A DNA stretch of 64,000 nt. Source: an uncultured Oscillospiraceae bacterium. GTDB lineage: Bacteria > Bacillota > Clostridia > Oscillospirales > Ruminococcaceae. Shown here piece by piece: positions 1-8,390 of the stretch. Made by a program: the position numbers and the translations under genes. Each line of letters starts with the position of its first letter. Positions within the stretch are counted from its first letter, which is position 1. The stretch lies in NCBI GenBank assembly GCA_934466475.1, contig CAKSLI010000002.1, positions 183,136 to 247,135 of the forward strand. The letters are read 5' to 3'. The notes under the pieces were generated by a model. It was not told the DNA's origin, made no database searches, and was given only the letters and a program-made list of their open reading frames with translations.

Positions 1-1
1 C

Positions 2-385
2 TACAAGAAGCTGTACCGCCTATACAGCCGCGAAAACGGCAAAGCGATCGCCGACCAGCTCTGCGTTTATGACGAAGTGATAGACGACAGCAGACCGCTC
101 ACTATTTTTGACCCGGATTTCACATGGAAGAAAAAACGCGTAACTGATTTCACTGCCCGGGAACTTCAGGTGCAGATATTCAGGGGCGGCGAGCTGGTCT
201 ACAAAAAGCCGTCGCTCGAGGAAATACGCGCCTACTGCGCACAGCAGATAGACACCCTCTGGGACGAGGTGCTGAGATTCGACAACCCGCACAACTACTA
301 CGTTGACCTCTCACAGAAGCTCTGGGACATCAAGCACTCGCTGCTGGACAACGGCGGCACCCTTACCGGAGGCGAGGAGAAATGA
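2..385 (+). CDS. pncB: Nicotinate phosphoribosyltransferase, C-terminal part (5' end outside window)
   Basis: The reading frame is open from the first bases of the window and ends in TGA at 383-385, so only the last ~127 residues are present. It matches the C-terminal region of the pncB family: a GKAIAD-type segment, then TWKKK, a GGELVY-like strand, the PSLEEIR helix, and the closing YYVDLSQKLWDIK motif. The enzyme makes nicotinate mononucleotide from nicotinate and PRPP in NAD salvage (family knowledge). The catalytic half lies off the left edge. Its stop overlaps the next start in an ATGA arrangement, so the two genes are translationally coupled. Confidence 0.88.
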   Translation, partial: YKKLYRLYSRENGKAIADQLCVYDEVIDDSRPLTIFDPDFTWKKKRVTDFTARELQVQIFRGGELVYKKPSLEEIRAYCAQQIDTLWDEVLRFDNPHNYYVDLSQKLWDIKHSLLDNGGTLTGGEEK

Positions 386-966
386 CGCTCCGCGACACGG
401 TACAGCTGGCTGTCGGAAAGATAACCAGACGCTCCAACGGCGCACGTTATTGCAGCTTTGCCCCTCCGGAGGAAACTGCGGGCGTGATAGATACATCCCC
501 TGACGGCAGCGGAAGCTCCGGTATCGCATTCCTTGAGGACCGCATGGTGATAATGCTTGACGAAAGCGCCGTCCAGCTCTTTTACAGCGAGATAGAGGGC
601 ACGGAAATCATCCCGAGCTATGAATCCCCCTTTGACGACGAGCTTATGATAAACGCCGGAAGATGCATTCGCATTTCTGACTGCTTCATTAACAAGCGGG
701 AATTGCAGCGGCTGCTGAATGACGTATGCTATCTGAACCAGGCAATGACGCCCGGTCAGCGCGAGGAGCTTTCCTCGCAGCTCACCGCCGAGGCCCTGGA
801 ATATTACAGCGCGGACCTTCAGCCGGCTCCCACGGCGGCAGATATGGCAGAGGAAAAGGCTGCGCCACATGAAGCTCCGCCTGAGCCCGACAAAGAATAC
901 TCCGATGAGGACATCAGAAAAGCGCTGATGAGGTCGATATCTGCGCTTAAAAGAAGAAAAAAATAA
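382..966 (+). CDS. Hypothetical protein coupled to pncB
   Basis: A 194-residue protein whose ATG overlaps the pncB stop (ATGA). I do not recognise a family. There is no signal peptide or membrane segment, so it is probably cytosolic. Residues ~1-135 look like a compact mixed fold. Then follows a low-complexity Pro/Ala/Glu-rich linker (~146-170) and a basic helical tail ending in KRRKK, which might contact nucleic acid or another protein. A strong terminator follows immediately, so it is the last gene of the pncB operon. A role in NAD metabolism is only suggested by the operon. Confidence 0.7.
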   Translation: MTLRDTVQLAVGKITRRSNGARYCSFAPPEETAGVIDTSPDGSGSSGIAFLEDRMVIMLDESAVQLFYSEIEGTEIIPSYESPFDDELMINAGRCIRISDCFINKRELQRLLNDVCYLNQAMTPGQREELSSQLTAEALEYYSADLQPAPTAADMAEEKAAPHEAPPEPDKEYSDEDIRKALMRSISALKRRKK

Positions 967-971
967 AAGCA

Positions 972-1011
972 TGGAGGTGCAGTCAGGACGATCGCACCTC
1001 CAGTATTTTTT
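972..1011 (+). terminator. Rho-independent terminator of the pncB operon
   Basis: A 9-bp stem (TGGAGGTGC, paired with GCACCTCCA) with a 13-base loop is followed by GTATTTTTT. The T-run is also where repeat copy 1 inserted: TTTT lies on both sides of the element. Confidence 0.85.
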
Positions 1012-1241
1012 GGGAACCTCTAAAAACCGGTTTGAAAAAGGAAAATGGGTAGAGTGCGCCGAATGCGAGGAAAGCCGACGAAGTAAGGCTGTATGCCTTA
1101 CGAGGAGGTGCAACACGATGTTGCAGAGCGAAATAACCGGGCGACGGCATGGACGCCGTCGCATCAGAAATTTCGCTCGTTGACAGAAGCAGGCGGTGTG
1201 CTATACATATTTTCATTCAAACGAGGTTTTTAGAGGTGACC
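1012..1241 (+). mobile_element. MITE-like structured repeat, copy 1 (230 bp)
   Basis: The element begins GGGAACCTCTAAAAACC and ends with the reverse complement of GGTCACCTCTAAAAACC, giving ~17-bp terminal inverted repeats with two mismatches. It is flanked by TTTT on both sides, the apparent 4-bp target duplication. Inside are a GTAAGGC/GCCTTAC hairpin, a GCAAC/GTTGC hairpin, and a GCGACGGC/GCCGTCGC hairpin nested in an AGCGAAAT/ATTTCGCT stem. The outer arms pair imperfectly with each other. Copies of 230 bp and 159 bp lie at 48847 and 31965. It encodes no transposase; short minus-strand frames crossing it are conserved only because the DNA is. Confidence 0.85.
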
Positions 1242-1243
1242 TT

Positions 1244-2530
1244 TTAATAGATGTCTTTCTTTTTCTTTATATACCGCCGTATAAGCGTGAATATTATCAG
1301 TCCCAGGCACAAAAGCAGGAATGTCGGCACCAGCCATAGGTTGGTGTTCTGGTTCTCCGCGGACTTCATCTCTGTCCAGAGGGTCTGCATTTGCAGGTTC
1401 GCCTCATCGGATAGGTTCACGAAAATGGTCGTGTGCTCGTCAAGGTACTCGTCCCCGGGATATGACACCGGATTCTCACGGGTCTCCTCGTCAAGCATTT
1501 CGTAGGCGGCGCTGTGCGGCGTGGAATAGCAGATATAGTCGATATTCGCATAGGCTATATCCGGCTCGCACATGAAGTTTATATACATCTCGGCGGCTTC
1601 TTTCTGCTTTGCACCGGTCGGAATGCACATTGCGTCAATGAACAGGTTGGTACCGCTCTTGGGAACTGCGAAATCCAGATCCTCGTTTTCGTCAAGGATA
1701 GTCAGCGCGTCTCCAGCATAATACGGGGCTATCCACGCGTCATTCGCCGCCATCTTGTCGAATATCTCGTCCATGACGTACGCCTGAACTACGCTTTTCT
1801 GCTCCTTGAGCTTGTTTGCCGCGGCGGTGAGCTCGTCCTTGTCCTCGGTGTTCAGGGAATAGCCCATCATTATCTCGGCTATCGCGAATGCGTCCCTGGG
1901 ATTGTCGAACATCAGTATCTGGTCGGCATAATCCTCGTTCCACAGTATATCCCAGTCGATGTCCTCTTTCGGGATATCTATCTGCGTGGTGTTGTATATG
2001 AGTCCGACAGTTCCCCATGTGTACGGCACGGAATATGCATTCTCCGGGTCGTAGGCAGGGTCCACAAAGCTCGGCATGATGTACCTGAAGTTCGGGATAT
2101 TGTCGAAATCCAGCGGCTGTATCATGTCCTCCTTTATCATCTTGGAGATCATGTAGTCGGACGGGATTATGACGTCATAGCTTGCTCCGCCGCCCTTCAG
2201 CTTCGCGTAAAGCTCCTCGTTGGTGGCGTAGTTCGTGTAGTTCACCTTTATTCCGGTGAGCTTTGTGAACTCCGCGTTGACATTCAGCGTGCCCTCGTCT
2301 GCGCCGGTGCAGATGTACTCGCCCCAGTTATAGACGTTTATCGAAATATCCTGCCCCTTGAAGCGGGTATAGTAATCCAGATCTTCCACTGTGAGGGTCT
2401 GCGCCTCGGATTCCTCTGTTTCCGCCTCGGCTGTGCCGTCAGAAGCCGATACAGCTGCCGTACAGCCGGAAAGCCCTATCACAGCCGCCGCACACAGGAA
2501 GGCGCTCAGTCTTTTGAATATAACGTTCAT
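1244..2530 (-). CDS. potD: Spermidine/putrescine ABC transporter substrate-binding lipoprotein PotD
   Basis: A 428-residue polyamine-binding protein of the PotD/PotF family. Residues 1-23 are a lipoprotein signal with the lipobox LSGC. The mature part begins the fold with INVYNWGEYI, followed by the YDVIIPSDYM and VPYTWGTVGL segments typical of PotD. It captures polyamine outside the membrane and passes it to PotB/PotC. Unusually there is also a hydrophobic C-terminal segment (~398-420) followed by RRYIKKKK, so the protein may be anchored at both ends. Its start overlaps the potC stop. Its TAA stop abuts repeat copy 1. It is the last gene of potABCD. Confidence 0.93.
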   Translation of the reverse strand: MNVIFKRLSAFLCAAAVIGLSGCTAAVSASDGTAEAETEESEAQTLTVEDLDYYTRFKGQDISINVYNWGEYICTGADEGTLNVNAEFTKLTGIKVNYTNYATNEELYAKLKGGGASYDVIIPSDYMISKMIKEDMIQPLDFDNIPNFRYIMPSFVDPAYDPENAYSVPYTWGTVGLIYNTTQIDIPKEDIDWDILWNEDYADQILMFDNPRDAFAIAEIMMGYSLNTEDKDELTAAANKLKEQKSVVQAYVMDEIFDKMAANDAWIAPYYAGDALTILDENEDLDFAVPKSGTNLFIDAMCIPTGAKQKEAAEMYINFMCEPDIAYANIDYICYSTPHSAAYEMLDEETRENPVSYPGDEYLDEHTTIFVNLSDEANLQMQTLWTEMKSAENQNTNLWLVPTFLLLCLGLIIFTLIRRYIKKKKDIY

Positions 2531-3336
2531 CCCTCATCGCCCCCGTTTGCTCTGTTGATTCTCTCCTGCCTGGTTTCGATGATGTGCTTTACTACGAGAA
2601 CTATTACAACAACGACAAAAATTATCGTTGACAGCGCGTTTATCTCCGGGGAGATCTTCCTGCGGGTCATGGAGTAAATGGTTATAGGAAGCGTCTGCGA
2701 GGTCGAGCCGCTGGTGAAGTAGCTTATTACGAAATCGTCAAGCGAGAACGTGAACGACATCAGGAATCCGCTGACAACACCCGGCATTATCTCCGGAAGA
2801 ATCACCTTACGCAGTGCTGTGAACGGGCTGCACCCGAGATCCTGCGCCGCCTCGAACAGATTGGGGTCCATCTGGCGGAACTTCGGCATTACGTTGAGGA
2901 TAACATACGGAACATCAAATGTGATATGCGCGATAACGAGGGTCACAAAGCCGAACTCCAGGTTCATTCTTGCTGCAAAGAACACGAACAGAAGCATAAG
3001 CGACACACCGGTGACGATCTCAGGGTTTACGATAGGCATATTCGTGATGTTCATTACGACAGCCTTCGGCACCTTTCGCATGGAATTTATGCCGATAGCG
3101 GCAAGCGTTCCGAGGACGGTCGCCGCTATGCTGGCGATGACCGCGATTATCAGTGTGTTTATCAGCGAGGAGATTATCACCTCGTTGCGGAACAGCTTGG
3201 CGTACCAGTCAAGCGTGAAACCGCTGAATACCGAGCGGCTCTTAGTTTCATTGAACGAGAACACGATCAGCACGAATATAGGCACATACAGGAACATCAG
3301 GACAAGTCCCATATAGACCTTGGAAAAAGTTTTCAT
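2527..3336 (-). CDS. potC: Spermidine/putrescine ABC transporter permease PotC
   Basis: A 269-residue inner-membrane permease with about six predicted transmembrane segments. The cytoplasmic EAA loop (EAAQDLGCSPFTALRKVILP) contacts the PotA ATPase. It belongs to the binding-protein-dependent transport family and pairs with PotB to form the channel. The stop overlaps the potD start by four bases (ATGA), and the gene follows potB by 16 bases, consistent with one potABCD transcript. Confidence 0.93.
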   Translation of the reverse strand: MKTFSKVYMGLVLMFLYVPIFVLIVFSFNETKSRSVFSGFTLDWYAKLFRNEVIISSLINTLIIAVIASIAATVLGTLAAIGINSMRKVPKAVVMNITNMPIVNPEIVTGVSLMLLFVFFAARMNLEFGFVTLVIAHITFDVPYVILNVMPKFRQMDPNLFEAAQDLGCSPFTALRKVILPEIMPGVVSGFLMSFTFSLDDFVISYFTSGSTSQTLPITIYSMTRRKISPEINALSTIIFVVVVIVLVVKHIIETRQERINRANGGDEG

Positions 3337-3352
3337 CTAAGACACCTCCGCA

Positions 3353-4162
3353 TTAAATCAGAACCTGATCGTCAGGATTGAACTGGTTCATCAGCGTCAT
3401 TATCACAAGGATTATGACCATCAGCACCAGGGATATTCCCGCGCCGAGGTGCGGATTATAGGAATTGCCAAGGAACTGCATTTCGATAAGGTCGCCGATA
3501 AGCAGGTTGGAGCCGCCGCCCAGCATTCTCGAAATAATGAACGTACTGATCGCCGGAACGAACACCATCGTAACTCCGGACATAATGCCCGGAACGGACA
3601 GCGGAACGATCACCCGGAAAAGTATCTTCACGGGGTTGCAGCCGAGGTCTGATGCCGCCTCTATTAGGCTCTTATCTATCTTGACCATAACGGAATACAG
3701 AGGCAGTATCATAAAGGGCAGGTAGTTATATACCATGCCGAGCACGACCGCGCCCTCCGTATTTATAAGCTTGAACGGCCCGAGCCCGAAGAACCCGAGG
3801 ATATTGTTGATTATGCCGTTATTGCCGAGCAGCGTCATCCACGCGTAGGTGCGCAGCAGGAAGTTCATCCACATCGGAAGCATCACTATCATCAGCATTG
3901 TTGCCTGATGATGCTTCTTCATTCTCGACAGGATAAAGGAAACCGGATAGGCAAGGACAAGACATATCACTGTTGCGATAACGGCAAGCCAGATCGAGCG
4001 CACGAATATATTCGCATACTGTCCTACGCCGGCGATATAGTCCATCGTGAAATGTCCCTCTTCATCTGTGAACGCAAAGTACGCCACCATAAGCAGCGGA
4101 ACAACTATAAACACCGCCATCCATATGAGATAGGGCGTTGCAAAGACTTTAAGCTTCCTCAT
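3353..4162 (-). CDS. potB: Spermidine/putrescine ABC transporter permease PotB
   Basis: A membrane permease with about six transmembrane helices and the EAA loop [21 protein letters not shown] place the start at the ATG at 4162 ([12 protein letters not shown]), giving 269 residues, because GGGAGGGG lies just upstream and the first helix follows directly. A longer frame reaches 4231, but its extra 23 residues overlap potA and look unrelated to the family. The remaining 14-base overlap with potA implies coupled translation. It forms the transport channel with PotC. Confidence 0.92.
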   Translation of the reverse strand: MRKLKVFATPYLIWMAVFIVVPLLMVAYFAFTDEEGHFTMDYIAGVGQYANIFVRSIWLAVIATVICLVLAYPVSFILSRMKKHHQATMLMIVMLPMWMNFLLRTYAWMTLLGNNGIINNILGFFGLGPFKLINTEGAVVLGMVYNYLPFMILPLYSVMVKIDKSLIEAASDLGCNPVKILFRVIVPLSVPGIMSGVTMVFVPAISTFIISRMLGGGSNLLIGDLIEMQFLGNSYNPHLGAGISLVLMVIILVIMTLMNQFNPDDQVLI

Positions 4163-5237
4163 GCTTTTCCCCTCCCATGAGCGCAGGATAAGCGTCCGGC
4201 TGCCCGGACTTGTGCATGATATGGATGTCATAGGGATCCACAGCCATTCCGATAACGCTGCCGACCGGCTCCGCCTTTGTGGAGTGTATCAGCCACTTGC
4301 GGTCAACACAGTCCACGGTCATCTCATAATGAACGCCCTTGAACACCACGGACTCCACGATACCGGTGAGCTGAGCCTGCTCCGCGGGTATCACCTTTAC
4401 GTCCTCCGGACGGATAACCACGTCAACGGTCTCATTCTTTCCGAAGCCCTTGTCAACGCACTCAAACTTCTTCCCTGCGAATTCCACGAGGCAGTCCTGC
4501 GGCATACAGCCGTTGAGTATGTTGCTCTCGCCGATGAAGTCAGCGACAAATGCGTTTGTCGGCTCGTTGTATATGTCAATAGGGGAACCTATCTGCTGAA
4601 TATGTCCGCCGTTCATTACAACGACAGTGTCGCTCATGGTGAGCGCTTCCTCCTGGTCGTGTGTGACGTAAACGAACGTGAGCTCCAGCGCCTGCTGAAT
4701 CTTGCGCAGCTCGGTCTGCATCTCCTTGCGGAGCTTCAGGTCAAGCGCACCGAGAGGCTCGTCCAGCAGGAGTATTTTCGGGTGATTTACAAGCGCCCTT
4801 GCTATCGCAACGCGCTGCTGCTGACCTCCTGAAAGTCTCTGAATAGAGCGCCTCTCGAAGCCTGTGAGGTTCACGAGCTCCAGCATTTCGCCAACGCGCC
4901 TTACTATCTCCTTTTCGCTGACCTTTTTAATGCGCAGTCCGAATGCGATATTCTCGTACACGTTGAGGTGCGGGAACAGGGCGTACTTCTGGAATACCGT
5001 ATTTACATCGCGCTTGTGCGGAGGCAGATCGTTTATCCTCTTGCCGTCAAGCAGCACATCGCCCGAGGTAGGGGTAAGGAACCCGCCGATTATCCTCAGC
5101 GTTGTGGTCTTTCCGCAGCCGGAAGGACCGAGAAGAGTTACGAACTCCTTGTCCTTTATGTCGAGATCAATATTCTTTAGGATCTGATCGCCATCGAACT
5201 CCACAACGATATTTCGCAGGCTGATAATGTTTTCCAT
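4149..5237 (-). CDS. potA: Spermidine/putrescine ABC transporter ATPase PotA
   Basis: A 362-residue ABC ATPase that powers polyamine import. Visible motifs are Walker [10 protein letters not shown] (~residues 37-45), the Q-loop region, the signature [15 protein letters not shown], Walker B ILLLDEP, and the switch histidine in [14 protein letters not shown]. The C-terminal ~120 residues form the TOBE-type regulatory domain ([12 protein letters not shown]). It is the first gene of potABCD. The upstream region carries a sigma-A promoter and a 5' hairpin that may be a relic of the mobile repeat. AAGGAAGG precedes the ATG. Confidence 0.95.
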   Translation of the reverse strand: MENIISLRNIVVEFDGDQILKNIDLDIKDKEFVTLLGPSGCGKTTTLRIIGGFLTPTSGDVLLDGKRINDLPPHKRDVNTVFQKYALFPHLNVYENIAFGLRIKKVSEKEIVRRVGEMLELVNLTGFERRSIQRLSGGQQQRVAIARALVNHPKILLLDEPLGALDLKLRKEMQTELRKIQQALELTFVYVTHDQEEALTMSDTVVVMNGGHIQQIGSPIDIYNEPTNAFVADFIGESNILNGCMPQDCLVEFAGKKFECVDKGFGKNETVDVVIRPEDVKVIPAEQAQLTGIVESVVFKGVHYEMTVDCVDRKWLIHSTKAEPVGSVIGMAVDPYDIHIMHKSGQPDAYPALMGGEKHEEA

Positions 5238-5279
5238 CTGCTGACCTTCCTTTTATATAATGCTCCGGATATTATCCTT

Positions 5280-5320
5280 GGGTCACATTTCCATTCAAGC
5301 AGGTATTTTAGATGCGACCC
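5280..5320 (-). repeat. Possible solo end of the MITE-like repeat in the potA leader
   Basis: Read on the minus strand, this 41-bp segment starts GGTCGCATCTAAAATACCT and continues TTGAATGGAAATGTG. The right end of copy 1 reads GGTCACCTCTAAAAACCT, then TTTGAATGAAAATATG, so most positions agree over ~36 bp. The segment also has its own ends, GGGTCGCAT and ATGTGACCC, which pair with one G-U wobble. It would form the very 5' end of the pot mRNA. No target duplication is visible, so a solo end or decayed element is an inference. Confidence 0.45.
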
Positions 5321-5327
5321 TTTACAG

Positions 5328-5354
5328 TTTATATTAAAAAAACCGATATGTCAA
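5328..5354 (-). promoter_or_regulatory. Putative sigma-A promoter of potABCD
   Basis: On the minus strand TTGACA (5349-5354) is followed after 15 bases by TATAAA (5328-5333). The spacer is shorter than ideal. Transcription would begin near 5320, at the start of the hairpin described at 5280-5320. Confidence 0.5.
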
Positions 5355-5445
5355 GAATTATTTCGCAAAACCACGATATTTTTCAAATAAAGTATATTCT
5401 GCTCTAAAAATAGTGCTATATAAGGGAATTTGCGGAATAATTGCA

Positions 5446-5475
5446 CAAAAAAACGCCGCGGAACCCGCGGCGTTT
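5446..5475 (-). terminator. Terminator of smpB
   Basis: Perfect 11-bp stem (AAACGCCGCGG paired with CCGCGGCGTTT) with a 3-base loop. On the minus strand it is followed by a run of seven T, just downstream of the smpB stop. Confidence 0.9.
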
Positions 5476-5482
5476 GAATTGA

Positions 5483-5938
5483 TTATCTGTTGCGCTCCTT
5501 CATTGCGCGTTCCATTTCACGGCTTGCATCACGCTTCGCCATGTCGTCACGCTTATCATGGAGCTTCTTTCCCTTGCACAGCCCGACCTGGACCTTTACC
5601 CTGGAATCCTTGAAGTAAAGCGAAATGGGTATCAGCGTATAGCCGCCCTGCTTCACCTGACCGAACAGCTTGAGTATCTCTTTTTTGTGGAGAAGCAGCT
5701 TACGCACCCGGTAAGGGTCCTTGTTGAAGATATTCCCCTTTTCATAGGGAGAGATGTGCATATTGCGGATAAATGCCTCGCCGTTGTCTATTGATATCCA
5801 TGAATCCTTGAGGTTCACTCCGCCGTTTCTTATGGATTTCACCTCGGTGCCGGCAAGTTCAATGCCAGCCTCGTAGCTCTCTACGATAAAGTATTCATGC
5901 CTTACGACACGGTTTTCTGCAATGGTCTTTGTGTTCAT
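5483..5938 (-). CDS. smpB: SsrA-binding protein SmpB
   Basis: A 151-residue SmpB of normal length. Family segments are visible in order: [12 protein letters not shown], the [16 protein letters not shown] strand-loop, [33 protein letters not shown] and the basic C-terminal tail GKKLHDKRD. SmpB binds the tRNA-like domain of tmRNA and delivers it to stalled ribosomes for trans-translation. No ssrA gene was seen in this window. The gene ends in a strong terminator and sits 24 bases downstream of the dockerin protein gene's stop. Confidence 0.96.
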   Translation of the reverse strand: MNTKTIAENRVVRHEYFIVESYEAGIELAGTEVKSIRNGGVNLKDSWISIDNGEAFIRNMHISPYEKGNIFNKDPYRVRKLLLHKKEILKLFGQVKQGGYTLIPISLYFKDSRVKVQVGLCKGKKLHDKRDDMAKRDASREMERAMKERNR

Positions 5939-5962
5939 TCGCCCTCCATTCGGACGAGGAGC

Positions 5963-8116
5963 TTATTCCATGCCTACGATATACTTCAGGATAGCCACGG
6001 CGTCGTCTGCTCTTACCCAGCCATCGCCGTTGATATCGGCAGCCGCCTTCTTCTCGTAGGTGTCAAGAGTTACCTCGCCAATAACTGCCTTGAGGATATT
6101 TACTGCGTCAAGCGCCGTAACATTGCCATCGCCGTCAACATCTCCGGATACTATAACTGTATAGTCCGCGTCGCTGTTGGGAGCGGACGCCCTCATACCC
6201 GTGGAAATGTACTGTGTTTCTGTAACGGCAGAACCGTCAGAGTTCGTGATCTTGACAGCATTTCCGTTTTCAAGATTGCTGCGGAAATCAGCAACGGTGT
6301 ACTTCTTCTTGAAGCCCGCTGTAATTGTACGCTTGTCGTGATTGATGTTGAAGTTTGAGGAGATCATCTCAAAATTCTGAACAACGGAGCTTATGAAGTA
6401 ATCGCCGCCCTCGCTGAATGCCGTCGTAACATAGCCGTCCTTGACGGTAACTTCCCTGATGAACTCGGACTTCTTGGTGGATGTGTTCCACTTGTACAGC
6501 CTGTATACGCCGTTCTGATAGGTAGCAGAAACGTCAGCGGTCAGGTTTCCTATACCCGGGAACGCCTTCTGCTCCTTGAAAGAGAATATGTGATAGTCGC
6601 TTGCGTTGCCGACTTCAAAGCGGATAGCCTCCTCGTTCTTGGACTCGTAGCTTACTACCGGGTCGAAATCAGCGGGCTTTGTAACATCGGTTCCGATAAA
6701 GTTCCAGCTGTACTTGTAGCCTGCGCGTGTTGAGCCTGAAGCGGTAACGCTCTTGTTTTCGCCGTAGACAGCCTCAAACTCGCTCTTCGGAATTACCTCG
6801 GGATCTGTCTGCTTGGTGGGAACCAGGCCGTTCTGCGCGTCCTGGAACGCCTTTACCGCCTTGTTGGCGTCATCAAGCGTGGTGGCCGTATTCTTGCTGG
6901 CGTCGGTCAGCAGGGTGATTGCCGCCGCCATAGCCTGCCAGCTCTCTGTGGTATAATCAGCTTCCTTGTAAGTCTTAGCGATCGCAAGGAGATCGTTCAG
7001 AGTCTTCTTGGTGCCGGTATTCACGCCCTCAACAAGCTGCTTCTTTGCTTCAGCCAGGCTGTCATAGGCACTCTGAAGCATATCGTTGTCGTTCTTGTTG
7101 TACTCCAGGATAGTCTTGGCAGTCTTGAGCTGATTGGAGAATACCGTCCAGCTCGGACCGGTGTATGTATCCTGTGTGTACTTATCGCACTCTGCAATAA
7201 GGGCCTCAAGACGTACCTTTGCGGTAGTGGGGTCGCTTCCGTCCAGGAAGTAAACTGTGAACTCGCACTTGATGTTAGGGTTGCTGCTGGAGCCTGCCAC
7301 AAACAGGGACACAGTACCTGTAACAGTGCCCGCTTTGTTGATATAACCATCCTTGATATAGGAGGAAACATCAAGATCCACCTCGATATTTTCATTCTTG
7401 AGGTAGTTGACGTTGTTCTTCTCGCTGTCCGGGATATTATAGGTGGGCAGAGCTGCGTCATAGAAATACTCCGGCAGCTTGTTGCCATCGTTGAGCGTCA
7501 CTGTGGACAGCACCTTGTCCTTGAACGCGTTGAGTTCCTTATCATTGAGGGAATCACCGACGCCGAAGTAATATACGTTCGGGGTGACAGTCAGCTTGCG
7601 CTGATTAGTGGAATTGATCAGGTTATAGGAGATATTCTTCGTAGGAATATTGAGCGCTGTATACCATGCAGGAACCGATGTCAGGAAGTTATAGCTCAGG
7701 TCAACATTGGTGAGCAGAGCGCACTCGGACAGGTCAACTCCGCTGATAGAGCCGCTGCGCAGCTTGTTCTTGGACAGGTCGAGGGTCTTCAATCTGGGCA
7801 TATATTCGATGATCTGCGGAATATACTCCAGACCTATGCCGCTCAGGTTAAGTGCTGTCACCTTTTCAAGGTCTCCGAATGTGATATCTGTGTAGTCCTT
7901 CACTCCGGTCGCATTCTTGAGCGCCTTTATGAAGTTTGCATTAGGCTCGGTCTCGCCAGAGCCATAGAAAAGCTTCTCATTATAGAGCCATACCGAATCC
8001 TTGCTGCTGTAATTTGTGTTCGCAGCATAGCTTGTCAGCGGCAGGAATGCCTGAACAGAACCGGCAGCCATGCAGCCTGTAAGCGCTGCGGCAATTATCT
8101 TCTTGCTGAGTTTCAT
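5963..8116 (-). CDS. Secreted LRR-FIVAR protein with C-terminal type I dockerin
   Basis: A 717-residue exported protein. Residues ~1-32 are a signal peptide. Residues ~65-160 contain leucine-rich repeats (LNLSGIGLEYIP, LKTLDLSKNKL, LTNVDLSYNFL). Two FIVAR-like helical modules follow around 310-370 and 380-440. A beta-rich region precedes a type I dockerin at ~652-717 with two calcium-binding repeats, DVDGDGNVTALDAVNILK and DINGDGWVRADDAVAILK. Dockerins bind cohesins on scaffoldins, so this is probably a cellulosome-associated or surface adhesion or sensing component; no catalytic domain is visible. It has its own promoter at 8211-8239. Confidence 0.87.
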   Translation of the reverse strand: MKLSKKIIAAALTGCMAAGSVQAFLPLTSYAANTNYSSKDSVWLYNEKLFYGSGETEPNANFIKALKNATGVKDYTDITFGDLEKVTALNLSGIGLEYIPQIIEYMPRLKTLDLSKNKLRSGSISGVDLSECALLTNVDLSYNFLTSVPAWYTALNIPTKNISYNLINSTNQRKLTVTPNVYYFGVGDSLNDKELNAFKDKVLSTVTLNDGNKLPEYFYDAALPTYNIPDSEKNNVNYLKNENIEVDLDVSSYIKDGYINKAGTVTGTVSLFVAGSSSNPNIKCEFTVYFLDGSDPTTAKVRLEALIAECDKYTQDTYTGPSWTVFSNQLKTAKTILEYNKNDNDMLQSAYDSLAEAKKQLVEGVNTGTKKTLNDLLAIAKTYKEADYTTESWQAMAAAITLLTDASKNTATTLDDANKAVKAFQDAQNGLVPTKQTDPEVIPKSEFEAVYGENKSVTASGSTRAGYKYSWNFIGTDVTKPADFDPVVSYESKNEEAIRFEVGNASDYHIFSFKEQKAFPGIGNLTADVSATYQNGVYRLYKWNTSTKKSEFIREVTVKDGYVTTAFSEGGDYFISSVVQNFEMISSNFNINHDKRTITAGFKKKYTVADFRSNLENGNAVKITNSDGSAVTETQYISTGMRASAPNSDADYTVIVSGDVDGDGNVTALDAVNILKAVIGEVTLDTYEKKAAADINGDGWVRADDAVAILKYIVGME

Positions 8117-8210
8117 TTCAATGATCCTCTCCTTTAAATATATTTTCCCTGTTTATATGCCGTTTTCCGGCTGTGTATCCGCATTCCGCGGTTACACTGT
8201 ATTCATATTT

Positions 8211-8239
8211 AGTATAGCACATTTCCCGCTCTTTGGCAA
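8211..8239 (-). promoter_or_regulatory. Sigma-A promoter of the LRR-dockerin gene
   Basis: Minus strand: TTGCCA (8234-8239), 17 bases, TATACT (8211-8216). The leader is ~90 bases and ends in AGGAGAGG before the ATG. Confidence 0.6.
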
Positions 8240-8336
8240 TAGGTGAACCAAATTTTTTCTCAGAAAAAAGCAATTCACAGCGGGTCGGCGCACTAATTCT
8301 GTCACCTAAAATTGTGAGGGGGAACTCGGGAGACAA

Positions 8337-8366
8337 AATAAAGCGCCGCCTTTCGGCAGCGCTTTA
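8337..8366 (-). terminator. Terminator of the polytopic membrane protein gene
   Basis: On the minus strand AAAGCGCTGCC and GGCGGCGCTTT pair around GAAA with one irregular position, followed by ATTTTG. Confidence 0.75.
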
Positions 8367-8390
8367 TAAACTATTAAGTTCAGGCGACCA

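Noticed and set aside
983..1216. Minus-strand frames of ~70 residues within the repeat copies (also 48839-49045 and part of 298-1164)
   Set aside because: They look conserved (ISDATASMPSPGYFALQHRV) only because the repeat DNA is conserved; differences do not favour protein coding and there is no ribosome-binding site.
1514..2677. Long plus-strand open frame opposite potD
   Set aside because: Antisense shadow of potD with no family features; potD and potC are clear.
8118..8336. 72-codon frame between the dockerin protein and membrane protein genes
   Set aside because: It crosses the dockerin gene promoter and leader and has no Shine-Dalgarno site.
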